Assembly (NCBI RefSeq): GCF_030116705.1
Contig: NZ_JAOTIK010000001.1
Span: 6,352,501-6,416,500, forward strand
Reading direction: 5' to 3'
Origin: Streptomyces sp. ML-6
GTDB taxonomy: Bacteria > Actinomycetota > Actinomycetes > Streptomycetales > Streptomycetaceae
DNA length: 64,000 nucleotides
Of this stretch, positions 55,900-63,765 are shown one piece after another (position 1 is the first letter of the stretch; every line of letters begins with the position of its first letter). The notes beneath the pieces were generated by a model. That model saw nothing but the letters and a program-made list of their open reading frames with translations, was not told where the DNA came from and ran no database searches. Position numbers and translations under genes: made by a program.

Positions 55900-56373
55900 G
55901 TGGTGTTCACCAGCGTTTTGATGATCGAGAAGCCCCTCACTTCCGAGGACGTCGATTTCGTCACCACCCTGCACGGCGAGGAGCGGACCTCCTTCGTCGT
56001 GCTCATGCAGCCCCGCGGTGACCAGGCCGATGTGCTGCTGCGGGCGATCGACGACCTGGCGATGGGCGAACTGAAGGAAGCCATCCGCGAGGCCGGGGAG
56101 CCCGAGGGCAAGAACGCCAGACAGTCCGCCGAACTCGCGCTCGAGGTGTCGCTGGAGGCGTTGCGCCAGGCAGGTTCCGAAGCGGTGGGACAGGTGATCG
56201 AGGACCACCCCCTGGACAAGTTGAAGTCCGTGGTCGACGAGGCGGGGGCGGACGAGGTCATCGTGCTGACCGCACCGCACTACGTGGAGGAGTTCTTCCA
56301 CCGGGACTGGGCGTCCCGGGCCCGTCACAAGGTCGGCGTACCGGTGCTCAAACTCTTCGCGCACAGCGAATAG
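55900..56373 (+). CDS. Conserved protein often mislabelled indole-3-glycerol-phosphate synthase
   Basis: A 157-residue protein: MVFTSVLMIEKPLTSEDVDFVTTLHGEERTS, a helix-rich middle (IDDLAMGELKEAIREAGEPEG), and a terminal ADEVIVLTAPHYVEEFFHRDWASRAR. The alternation of strands and helices, with a C-terminal strand-Thr-Ala-Pro, recalls universal-stress-type alpha/beta folds. It has none of the TIM-barrel motifs of TrpC, although Streptomyces relatives are often labelled so. GTG start at 55900 after AAGGG. It lies upstream of murC on the same strand with a 69-base gap. Function unknown. Confidence 0.75.
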   Translation: MVFTSVLMIEKPLTSEDVDFVTTLHGEERTSFVVLMQPRGDQADVLLRAIDDLAMGELKEAIREAGEPEGKNARQSAELALEVSLEALRQAGSEAVGQVIEDHPLDKLKSVVDEAGADEVIVLTAPHYVEEFFHRDWASRARHKVGVPVLKLFAHSE

Positions 56374-56442
56374 GCTGGGCGGGCGGCCGGGCGTGGCACC
56401 CGTCCGCGACCGAAAGCACGCCCAGCCCCCGGAGGACCCCAC

Positions 56443-57837
56443 ATGACACCCGGTATTCCTGCCGCCATGGAACGGCCGCACTTCATCGGCATCGGCGGCG
56501 CCGGAATGTCGGGCATCGCGAAGATCCTCGCCCAGCGCGGTGCCAAGGTCGCGGGCAGTGACGCCAAGGAGTCGGACACCGCCGAGGCGCTGCGGGCGCT
56601 GGGGGCGACCGTCCACATCGGGCACGCCGCCGGGAACCTGGCGGACGACGCCTCGTGCGTGGTCGTCTCCAGCGCCATCCGCCCCGACAACCCGGAGCTG
56701 GTGCGCGCCGCCGAACTGTCGGTCCCCGTGGTGCACCGCTCCGACGCCCTGGCCTCCCTCATGGGCGGCCTGCGCGCCATCGCGGTGGCCGGTACGCACG
56801 GCAAGACGACCACCACCTCGATGCTGGCCGTCGCCCTGACCGAGCTGAACCTCGACCCCTCGTACGCCATCGGCGGCGACCTCGCCGGTCCCGGCACCAA
56901 CGCCACGCACGGCGAGGGCGAGATCTTCGTCGCCGAGGCGGACGAGAGCGACCGCAGCTTCCAGAAGTACGACCCCGAGGTCGCGATCGTCCTCAACGTC
57001 GAACTCGACCACCACGCGAACTACGCCTCGATGGACGAGATCCACGAGTCCTTCGAGGCCTTCACGGACAAGATCGTCCCCGGCGGCACGCTGGTGATCT
57101 CCGCCGACCAGGCGGGTGCCGTCGAGCTGACCGCCCGCGTGCGCGAGCGCGCGGGGGCGAACGTGGTCACCTACGGCGAGGCCGACTCCGCCGACGTGCG
57201 CGTCCACCGGATCACCCCGCGCGGCCTGACCAGCGAGGTCACGGTCCTCCTGGGCGGGAAGTACCTCACCTTCACCGTCTCCGTGCCCGGCCGGCACTAC
57301 GCGCTCAACGCGGTCGCGGCCCTCGCCGCCGGCGTCGCCCTCGGCATCCCGGCCCACAACCTGGCCTCCGCCCTCGGCAAGTACACCGGGGTCAAGCGCC
57401 GCCTCCAGCTCAAGGGCGAGGCGGCGGGCGTCCAGGTCATCGACTCCTACGCGCACCACCCCACCGAGATGACCGCCGACCTGGAGGCGATGCGCGGAGC
57501 CGCGGCCGACGCCCGGATCCTGGTCGTCTTCCAGCCCCACCTCTTCTCCCGCACCCAGGAACTCGGCACCGAGATGGGGCAGGCCCTCGCGCTGGCCGAC
57601 GCCTCCGTGGTCCTGGACATCTACCCGGCCCGCGAGGACCCGGTCCCCGGCGTCACCAGCGAGCTGATCATCGACGCCGCACGGGCCGCGGGCGCCGACG
57701 TCACCCCCCTCAGCGACAAGACGGCCGTCCCCGGCGTCATCGCGGGAATGGCGAAGCCCGGCGACCTCGTTCTCACCATGGGGGCGGGCGACGTCACGGA
57801 CCTCGGCCCGCAGATCCTGGACCACCTGTCGAGCTGA
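56443..57837 (+). CDS. murC: UDP-N-acetylmuramate-L-alanine ligase
   Basis: A 464-residue Mur ligase adding L-alanine to UDP-MurNAc in peptidoglycan synthesis. The UDP-binding N-terminus has HFIGIGGAGMSGIAKILAQRG, the ATP loop GTHGKTTTTSM is near residue 118, EADESDRSF and VLNVELDHHANY are in the central domain, and DSYAHHPTEM is in the C-terminal domain. The ATG at 56443 follows GGAGGACC. It is separated from the usual dcw cluster here, as in S. coelicolor. msrB follows after nine bases, so they are probably co-transcribed. Confidence 0.97.
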   Translation: MTPGIPAAMERPHFIGIGGAGMSGIAKILAQRGAKVAGSDAKESDTAEALRALGATVHIGHAAGNLADDASCVVVSSAIRPDNPELVRAAELSVPVVHRSDALASLMGGLRAIAVAGTHGKTTTTSMLAVALTELNLDPSYAIGGDLAGPGTNATHGEGEIFVAEADESDRSFQKYDPEVAIVLNVELDHHANYASMDEIHESFEAFTDKIVPGGTLVISADQAGAVELTARVRERAGANVVTYGEADSADVRVHRITPRGLTSEVTVLLGGKYLTFTVSVPGRHYALNAVAALAAGVALGIPAHNLASALGKYTGVKRRLQLKGEAAGVQVIDSYAHHPTEMTADLEAMRGAAADARILVVFQPHLFSRTQELGTEMGQALALADASVVLDIYPAREDPVPGVTSELIIDAARAAGADVTPLSDKTAVPGVIAGMAKPGDLVLTMGAGDVTDLGPQILDHLSS

Positions 57838-57846
57838 GGGAGCGAC

Positions 57847-58254
57847 GTGTCGTACGACATCGAGAAGCCGGACGAGCAATGGCGCGAGGAGCTGACCCCG
57901 GCCGAGTACGCGGTCCTGCGCCAGGCCGGCACCGAGCCCGCCTTCGTCGGTGAATACACCGACACCAGGACCGAGGGCGTCTACTCCTGCCGCGCCTGTG
58001 GCGCCGAGCTGTTCCGCTCGGACACCAAGTTCGAGTCGCACTGCGGCTGGCCGTCCTTCTACGACCCGAAGGACACGGACGCGGTCGAGCTGGTCCAGGA
58101 CCGCAGTCACGGCATGGTCCGCACCGAGGTCCGCTGCGCCCGCTGCGGATCGCACCTCGGTCACGTCTTCGAGGGTGAGGGCTACCCCACCCCGACGGAC
58201 CAGCGGTACTGCATCAACTCGATCTCGCTGCGCCTGACGCCCACCGGGGACTGA
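57847..58254 (+). CDS. msrB: Peptide-methionine (R)-S-oxide reductase
   Basis: A 135-residue repair enzyme for methionine-R-sulfoxide. Two zinc-binding CxxC pairs are visible (YSCRACGAELF and VRCARCGSHLGHVF), the substrate histidines are in HCGWPSF and LGHVF, and the catalytic cysteine is in QRYCINSISL near residue 124. The GTG at 57847 follows GAGGGAG. It starts nine bases after murC. Confidence 0.96.
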   Translation: MSYDIEKPDEQWREELTPAEYAVLRQAGTEPAFVGEYTDTRTEGVYSCRACGAELFRSDTKFESHCGWPSFYDPKDTDAVELVQDRSHGMVRTEVRCARCGSHLGHVFEGEGYPTPTDQRYCINSISLRLTPTGD

Positions 58255-58285
58255 CGGCCGCCACGCCCCGGGCGGGGCCGGGCGG

Positions 58286-58765
58286 TCAGCCCTCGCCCCC
58301 GTTCGGGTCCTCGTCCCCGGTGGCCACCGGCCGCAGCAGCGGATGGGCGACGCCGGGGAAGACCACGGCCCGCGCGGCCCGCTCCCCGGGCCCGGCCGGG
58401 GCCGCCCCGGGAATGCCCCACGGGCGGCCCGGCAGCACCACGGTCAGGACGTACGAGGACGCGCAGCCCGTGCAGTCGTAACGGTCCGCCCAGGTCTCCA
58501 CGTCGGTGACGCTGCCGGGATACCGCGCGACGTGCCGGTGCAGGGCGTGGCAGCGCCCGCACCGCTCCCCGGGCTCGCAGGTGCTGCCGCAGGGGCACGG
58601 CAGGTCCGGCGATTCGGCGGGGTGCCAGCGCTGGGTGAGGACGGCCTCACGGGTGGCGCCCATGTCCTTCATCGCCTTCAGATGCCGTGCGGCGACGTTG
58701 TACGACTCGCCGGTCGCGGCCATCCGGTCGCGGATGACGTCCTTGCGTCCGCGGTTCGTCGTCAT
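58286..58765 (-). CDS. Unknown protein with Cys/His zinc-binding segment
   Basis: A 159-residue protein. The N-terminal 45 residues are helical and basic (GRKDVIRDRMAATGESYNVAARHL), reminiscent of short DNA-linked modules in Streptomyces proteins. The middle segment has a Cys/His-rich run (CPCGSTCEPGERCGRCHALHRH) and a later YDCTGCASSY, sufficient for one or two zinc sites. The C-terminus is Gly/Pro/Ala-rich. ATG 58765 follows AGGAGG with five bases between; an upstream ATG at 58783 is less likely. Function unknown. Confidence 0.7.
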   Translation of the reverse strand: MTTNRGRKDVIRDRMAATGESYNVAARHLKAMKDMGATREAVLTQRWHPAESPDLPCPCGSTCEPGERCGRCHALHRHVARYPGSVTDVETWADRYDCTGCASSYVLTVVLPGRPWGIPGAAPAGPGERAARAVVFPGVAHPLLRPVATGDEDPNGGEG

Positions 58766-58940
58766 CTGCTCCTCCTGAGGCATGTCACGCAGCCCGCCAG
58801 GAGCACACGAGATCGGTACGCCCCACGGTACCGGCAACTCCGGACCACCCCTCCCGGGCATCCGGCGGACTCCCGGGGGAGCCCCGGGGACCCGCCGGGG
58901 AACGGCCCCGGAGCGTGGCCGCGCACTGCTCCAGGAGCCG

Positions 58941-59021
58941 CTACGAATGCCGCACCCGGCGGGAACGGCCCCGGCCCGCCGCGCATACCGCTACGAACGA
59001 CGCTACGAACGCCGCACCCGG
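58941..59021. repeat. 19-bp direct repeat at the GAP1 gene end
   Basis: CTACGAAYGCCGCACCCGG occurs at 58941-58959 and 59003-59021, the latter including the gene's stop codon. A further CTACGAACG lies at 58991. It looks like outward duplication of the coding end. Confidence 0.7.
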
Positions 59022-61462
59022 GCCGTCAGCCGGCTGCCGAGCCGCCTGCCGAAACCCCCCGGCCGGCTCCACGCCCGGAACGCCTCCGCCGTACGGCTGC
59101 TGCCGATGCGCCCGGCCGCCTCCTCGGCCGCCGCGGCCCCGTCGGCGGGCAGCGCGCGGACCACCGGGCGCAGCACCTCCTCCAGCAGCGCCGTCCGGAC
59201 CTCGCCCCAGGCGGGGCCCGCGTGCGGATGGGCGCTCCAGACCGCGAAGCAGTCGGCGACGTAGGCAGGCTCCGAACGCAGCCGGGCGAGCACCGCGTCC
59301 TGCCGGGCGGCCCTGCCGTAGGCCGCGAGGAGATCCGCGTCGTCGCTGTGGACGAACGCGTACAGCTCCGCCTCCGGGCGGTCCGGGGACAGCAGCCGCT
59401 GCGCCAGCGCCCCCAGCGCCTGCTCGCGGACGCCCGGCTCCACCGGCTCGGCCGCCGCGCACAGCCGCCGGGCCCGTTGTGCCCAGTCCGGCTCCGCCGC
59501 GCCCGACCGCAGCTCCCGCGCGAACTCCAGGAGCAACAGGGCGCCGCGCCCCCGAGCGTCGATCTCCCCGGGGAAACCGCGCAACAGGTCATGGGCCAGC
59601 TCGGCGGCCTCCACGTCGTCACCGGGCGCACCGAGCGCCGCCGCGACGAGCACGGACCACGTACCGGCCGCCCGGTGCGCGTCGGAGGTGCTCGCGGCCA
59701 GCAGTTGCCGGGCCTCGCCCGCCGTGGGCGTGCCGTCGCCCCAGACCAGCCCCATCGCCGTACGCAGCACCAGCGGCTCGGTGAAGGGCGACATCCCGCC
59801 GGCCCGCAGCACCGCGTGCAGCGCCCCCACCCGGTCGTCACCGCCGCCCGCCTTGGCGTCCGGGGCCGCCGCGCACATCCGCAGGTGCGGCAGCGCCTGC
59901 GCCCCGGTGAACGGCAGCGCCACCCCGGACAGCAGCCGCTCCGTCCCCGACGGGTCGTACGGGGCGAGCCGGTCCAGCTCGCCGAGCAGTGCCGTCCGCA
60001 CGTCGAACTGCTCGTCCAGGAGGTCGAGCAGCACCGGACCGAAGTCGCCCGCCCCCTCCTCCAGCAGGGACCGGGCCATCCGGCCCACGACGGCGGGTAG
60101 CAGGTCCGCGCAGTCCACGTCGAGCAGCCGCGCGATGCGCAGCAGCTGAACGGTGCGCCCCACGCTCCGGCCGGGGGCGGCGTCCGGGACGGCCGCCGGC
60201 CCGCCGGTGGCCAGTTCGGTGCGCAGATCGCCGCCGACGGCCCCGACCAGCGCCGCGGCGACGCGTTCCCCGCCCGGACCGGCGAAGACCGAGCGCCCCG
60301 GGGGAGTCACGAGGACGTCGCCCCCGTAGACCGCCTCCGTCACCAGCAGGGCACCGAGGGAACCCGTCACGGCGGCCGGGGCCCGTCCGTCGAGCGCGGT
60401 CAACAGGCGTGCCACGGCGGCGAGTTCGCGGGGCGTGCGGTCGATGTCCGGGTCGCTCAGCGCGTCGGTGAGCCGGTGCGTGTGCTCCTCGTCCAGGGCG
60501 TACGGCCGCTCGGCGGCCCACTCGGCCGCCGCGGCCCGCTCCCCGGGCCCGAGCGGAACGTCCGCGCAGAGCGCCGTCACGGCGAGCGGACCGGCGGCGA
60601 ACGGCCCGCCGGGCAGTTCGGCCGCCGCCCGGAACAGCTCGGGGGACCGGTTCCGCCAGATCCGGGCGCAGGTCTCGGCCCAGGCGTCGTCCACCGGCTC
60701 CCCGGGCCGGGCGCCCGTGCAGTCGTGCACCCGCAGCGCGTCGGGGCCGTCCGCCGGCGGGGCGTCCTGCGGGAGCACACCGACGATCCGGTACGGGGAA
60801 CGCGCCGGACGGCGGGTGTACGTCGTGAACGTCAGCCGGTGCGCGTCGTCCGGCGGGAGCACCGCCGAGGCGAGGGCGATCCACCTGGCCACATCGGCGC
60901 TGTGCCGCTCCACCAGCACCAGGCGTCCCGCCGCCGGGTCCTCGCACACCCGGCGCAGATCGGCGAAGACCGCCGCCAGCCAGGGGCTCCGGGAGACCGC
61001 GAAGTCGTTCAGCGCCTCGGGACCGGAGGCGGCGGAGGCGGGCAGCGCGGATATCCGGTCGGGGGTGCCGCCCTCCGGCGGGGTGGAGGCCCAGCTCGGC
61101 GACCGCCAGGCGGTGATCGGCAGAACGCCGCCCGGCAGCCGCGCACCGGCCGGCAGGTGCACCGCGTGCGCGTGGAACCCGAGGGCGCCGTGCCCGGCGA
61201 ACGCCACCGCGCGGGACAACAGGTGCCCGCCGTCCGGCAGGTCCCCGAAGCTGAACGCCTCGGGCAGCGAACGGAGTTGGTCGGGCGTCGGCCGGTGCGG
61301 GGCGTCGGCGGGCGGCTCGTAGCGAAGGAGCTGCTCGGCCTCGGCCAGCACCTGCGTGGGCAGCCCGGCACTGACCGCGGTGAAACGCGCGCCGCTGCCG
61401 CCCCCGTCGTCGTCCGCGGAGGTGGCAGCGGCAGAGGTGTAGTGCAACTGCGCGAAACTCAT
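59003..61462 (-). CDS. GTPase-associated protein 1 (GAP1)-like protein
   Basis: An 819-residue cytosolic protein. The N-terminal 150 residues (MSFAQLHYTSAA ... AEAEQLLRYEPP ... FSFGDLPDGGHLLSRAVAFAG) look like a GAP1-N domain, and the middle (about 160-330: SPWLAAVFADLRRVCEDPAAGRLVLVERHSADVARWIALASAVLPP) like GAP1-M. The rest is a long alpha-helical Ala/Leu-rich repeat region. As I recall, GAP1 proteins occur in NTP-dependent conflict systems of multicellular actinobacteria with a TRAFAC GTPase and other parts; none of those genes lies in this window. ATG 61462 is used. Function unproven. Confidence 0.7.
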   Translation of the reverse strand: MSFAQLHYTSAAATSADDDGGGSGARFTAVSAGLPTQVLAEAEQLLRYEPPADAPHRPTPDQLRSLPEAFSFGDLPDGGHLLSRAVAFAGHGALGFHAHAVHLPAGARLPGGVLPITAWRSPSWASTPPEGGTPDRISALPASAASGPEALNDFAVSRSPWLAAVFADLRRVCEDPAAGRLVLVERHSADVARWIALASAVLPPDDAHRLTFTTYTRRPARSPYRIVGVLPQDAPPADGPDALRVHDCTGARPGEPVDDAWAETCARIWRNRSPELFRAAAELPGGPFAAGPLAVTALCADVPLGPGERAAAAEWAAERPYALDEEHTHRLTDALSDPDIDRTPRELAAVARLLTALDGRAPAAVTGSLGALLVTEAVYGGDVLVTPPGRSVFAGPGGERVAAALVGAVGGDLRTELATGGPAAVPDAAPGRSVGRTVQLLRIARLLDVDCADLLPAVVGRMARSLLEEGAGDFGPVLLDLLDEQFDVRTALLGELDRLAPYDPSGTERLLSGVALPFTGAQALPHLRMCAAAPDAKAGGGDDRVGALHAVLRAGGMSPFTEPLVLRTAMGLVWGDGTPTAGEARQLLAASTSDAHRAAGTWSVLVAAALGAPGDDVEAAELAHDLLRGFPGEIDARGRGALLLLEFARELRSGAAEPDWAQRARRLCAAAEPVEPGVREQALGALAQRLLSPDRPEAELYAFVHSDDADLLAAYGRAARQDAVLARLRSEPAYVADCFAVWSAHPHAGPAWGEVRTALLEEVLRPVVRALPADGAAAAEEAAGRIGSSRTAEAFRAWSRPGGFGRRLGSRLTARVRRS

Positions 61463-61621
61463 GCGTCGGGCCCTCTTCGTCCTTGCCGCGGAACTCCCCG
61501 TGCCCCTCGGGGCGGGCCGCACGACGCACGGCGACGACCCCGGCGGGAGGCGGGAACCGCGATCGCGGGAGCGACGCTATCAAGGCGCGCGCCTCCCCGC
61601 GCGCCCTGCCGAACGGCCGTA

Positions 61622-61650
61622 CCGCGTACCGGAATCGCTCCGGTACGCGG
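61622..61650 (-). terminator. Terminator after the DUF397 gene
   Basis: CCGCGTACCGGA (61622-61633) pairs perfectly with TCCGGTACGCGG (61639-61650) with a five-base loop. It is just downstream of the DUF397 stop on the minus strand. Confidence 0.75.
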
Positions 61651-61659
61651 CACGGTGCG

Positions 61660-61917
61660 TCAGACGTGCGCGGTGCCCACCGCGTACGTGACGAAGCCGG
61701 TCCAGGCGGTGGGGGAGAGGGCGAGCTGCGGGCCCTGCTCGACCTTGGAGTCCCGGACGTGGACGGTGGTGGGGCAGGTGGCGACCTCCACGCAGTCGTC
61801 GCCGGACCCACTGCTGTAGCTGGATTTGTGCCAGGAGAGGGCGACTTCGACGCAGGAGTCGCCGTCGCCGCCGCTGTAGCTGCTCTTGAACCAGGTCAGG
61901 TCTGTTGTGGTGTTCAT
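61660..61917 (-). CDS. DUF397 protein with two copies of the motif
   Basis: An 85-residue protein with the DUF397 core twice: WFKSSYSGGDGDSCVEVA and WHKSSYSSGSGDDCVEVA, ending HVRDSKVEQGPQLALSPTAWTGFV. Streptomyces genomes carry many DUF397 genes coupled to XRE/DUF5753 regulators, and the pair often works with a HATPase. The ATG overlaps the regulator's stop (ATGA). The internal repeat is unusual, since most members have one core. Confidence 0.92.
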   Translation of the reverse strand: MNTTTDLTWFKSSYSGGDGDSCVEVALSWHKSSYSSGSGDDCVEVATCPTTVHVRDSKVEQGPQLALSPTAWTGFVTYAVGTAHV

Positions 61918-62768
61918 AGCGCTCCTCGCATCCGCTGCAACAGGCCCACGGAGTCCTCGGGGGTGTGAGCCTGCGAACGCATCCTGGCATACCGCATCTG
62001 GAGCACACTGACCACAGCCGGGTCGACTTGGAGCTGGCCGGACTTCTGCCCCTCGCTGTAGCCGAGCCATTTGTGCTCCGGTGTCTCCAACAACTGGATC
62101 GGGCCGTCCAGCCCGGCGTGGTTCTCGCGGACCTGCGGCATGATTTGAAGCTCGACGTTGCGGAGCTCGGCGAGTTCGAGAACGCGGTCGATGGCCTCCC
62201 GGGTGATCCGGGTGCCGCCGGTGCGCCGCAGAAAGAGATGTTCTTCGAGGATGAAGCTGTAGTTGGTGTGGGTCCGCTCCCGCAGCAGTTGCTGGCGGTC
62301 CATCCGGGCCGTGAGCTGCTTCTCGATCTGCTCGTCCTCGAGCATCGGGAGCTGGTTGAGGAACAGCGTCCGCGCGTACGCCTCCGACTGCAACAGCCCC
62401 GGGACCAACCGGCACTCGTACGTGAACAGGCTGATCGCCTCGGTTTCCAGCTTCGCCCACTGCTGGAACCAGCTCGCGATGCCCGGCCGCCGGGACAGGT
62501 GCTTCGCCGCCGCCCTGATGGCCCCGAACGCGTCCAGCACGGTCTCGGAGCGCTCGACGAAGGGCAACGGCGGGAACCTGCGGCCCTGTTCGATCGAGGC
62601 GACGGTCGGCACCGAGTACTGCACCAGCGGCGCGAACTGCTCCTGCGTCAGCAGCGCCCGTTTGCGGAAGACCTTGACGATCTCCCCGAACGTCCTCAGG
62701 CTCTCCGTGGGTTCGGGCTCCCCGCCCGACCTCACCGCCCCGCCCGTCGTGCCCACGCCGTCCGTCAT
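61914..62768 (-). CDS. XRE-family regulator with DUF5753-type C-terminus
   Basis: A 284-residue transcription factor. The helix-turn-helix is at about residues 28-80 (FGEIVKVFRKRALLTQEQFAPLVQYSVPTVASIEQGRRFPP), followed by the DUF5753 domain (FTYECRLVPGLLQSEAYARTL ... HTNYSFILEEHLFLRRTGG ... LEHKW-type segment). Such regulators pair with a small DUF397 protein, which probably acts as their antagonist. ATG at 62768. It diverges from the HATPase gene across a region containing an 11-bp inverted repeat. Confidence 0.92.
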   Translation of the reverse strand: MTDGVGTTGGAVRSGGEPEPTESLRTFGEIVKVFRKRALLTQEQFAPLVQYSVPTVASIEQGRRFPPLPFVERSETVLDAFGAIRAAAKHLSRRPGIASWFQQWAKLETEAISLFTYECRLVPGLLQSEAYARTLFLNQLPMLEDEQIEKQLTARMDRQQLLRERTHTNYSFILEEHLFLRRTGGTRITREAIDRVLELAELRNVELQIMPQVRENHAGLDGPIQLLETPEHKWLGYSEGQKSGQLQVDPAVVSVLQMRYARMRSQAHTPEDSVGLLQRMRGAL

Positions 62769-62863
62769 GTCCGGCCACCTCCGTACTCGCCGCGCTCCGT
62801 GCCTCTACCGGCAGACAACGCGTCCATCGTCACGGACCGTTACCCCTACTGTCCACCGTCCGT

Positions 62864-62890
62864 ACCCGTACGCTGACCGAGCGTACGGGT
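62864..62890. promoter_or_regulatory. Inverted repeat between XRE and HATPase genes
   Basis: ACCCGTACGCT (62864-62874) pairs exactly with AGCGTACGGGT (62880-62890) across GACCG. It lies in the divergent promoter region, where a regulator site is expected; the XRE protein is the obvious candidate. Confidence 0.5.
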
Positions 62891-62933
62891 TCTGCTGCTG
62901 GTCCAGGGGGGCTCCGGTCGTCATGGTGAGGGC

Positions 62934-63398
62934 ATGGAAGCACCCGCTACCCCTCAACCGCCGGTCACCGTACGTGTGTTCGTGCAGCGCTTCAGCTCCA
63001 CACCGCGCGGCGCCAGGCTCGCCCGCCATCTCGCCCTGCACGTGCTGCACGACTGGGGCATCCCGTACGGCAGTGACGCTTCGGAGACGGCGGAGCTGAT
63101 TGTCGCCGAGCTGGTCACCAACGCGGCGACGCACGGCCTGGTGCCGGGGCGGGACTTCGAGCTGCGGCTCGGCCACTCGCCGGGCGTCGGAGGCGCCCGG
63201 GGCGTACTGCGGATCGAGGTCAGCGACACCCGGGGCGAGCGGCGGCCCCCGGGTCCGGGAGAGCTGGTGGTGCCGCCGCCCGGCTCGGACGGTGGGCGCG
63301 GACTCGTCCTGGTCGACGCGCTGGCCGACCGATGGGCGGTGCTGGACCGGAATCCCCCGGGCAAGACGGTCCGGGCCGAGTTGGACGTGTCGTACTGA
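62934..63398 (+). CDS. Small HATPase-domain protein (RsbW-like)
   Basis: A 154-residue histidine-kinase-like ATPase domain. The N-box is ETAELIVAELVTNAATHG near residue 60, and the ATP-lid glycines are in GGRGLVLVDALADRWAV near 125. Such proteins are anti-sigma-factor kinases or orphan HATPases paired with XRE/DUF397 sets. No cognate sigma factor or anti-anti-sigma factor is adjacent. The ATG at 62934 is the best start. Its 3' end is partly duplicated downstream (63412). Confidence 0.9.
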   Translation: MEAPATPQPPVTVRVFVQRFSSTPRGARLARHLALHVLHDWGIPYGSDASETAELIVAELVTNAATHGLVPGRDFELRLGHSPGVGGARGVLRIEVSDTRGERRPPGPGELVVPPPGSDGGRGLVLVDALADRWAVLDRNPPGKTVRAELDVSY

Positions 63399-63430
63399 CG
63401 CCGTGTGGTGCTGGACGTGTCGCACTGACG
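63382..63430 (+). repeat. Duplicated 3' end of the HATPase gene
   Basis: TGGACGTGTCGTACTGACG (63382-63400) recurs as TGGACGTGTCGCACTGACG at 63412-63430, one base different. The first copy contains the stop codon. Confidence 0.8.
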
Positions 63431-63765
63431 CTACGTTTCCGCGGCCCCGTGAGCGGGGCGAGGTCGTAGCCGTGTCGGACAAGGATCTGGGCGAGTTGCT
63501 TTGCGGTGCAGCCCAACAGTGTCGCCAGGACCGCCGATGGATGCGGCCGATATCCGGCGGTTCGGTGACGAGGTTGTCGCTCCGTGGATTCCGGACGGGC
63601 ATGTAGCACAAGAATGGGGATGCCCACATCGTTGAGCAGCGCCCGGGGTTGGGGGCCGCAGCAGATGTGGGCGGACAGAAGTCCTTGCCCCTACAGGTGG
63701 ACGAACGGGGTGCTCGCGCTGCCGGCACGGGCGTGGGCTTGATGTCTGGCGGCAGGCTCTGTCGG
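63399..63765. other. Gap with possible gene remnants
   Basis: These 367 bases contain the short duplication and no intact gene. A minus-strand stretch at about 63460-63560 translates to an AVLATLLGCTAKQLAQILVR-like helix that has no proper start or family match and could be the relic of a coding sequence. Codon bias here is weaker than in neighbouring genes. Confidence 0.4.

Noticed and set aside
63220..63627. Minus-strand frame near the right end as a transposase remnant
   Set aside because: A helix-like stretch is present, but no transposase motif, terminal repeats or target duplication could be seen.
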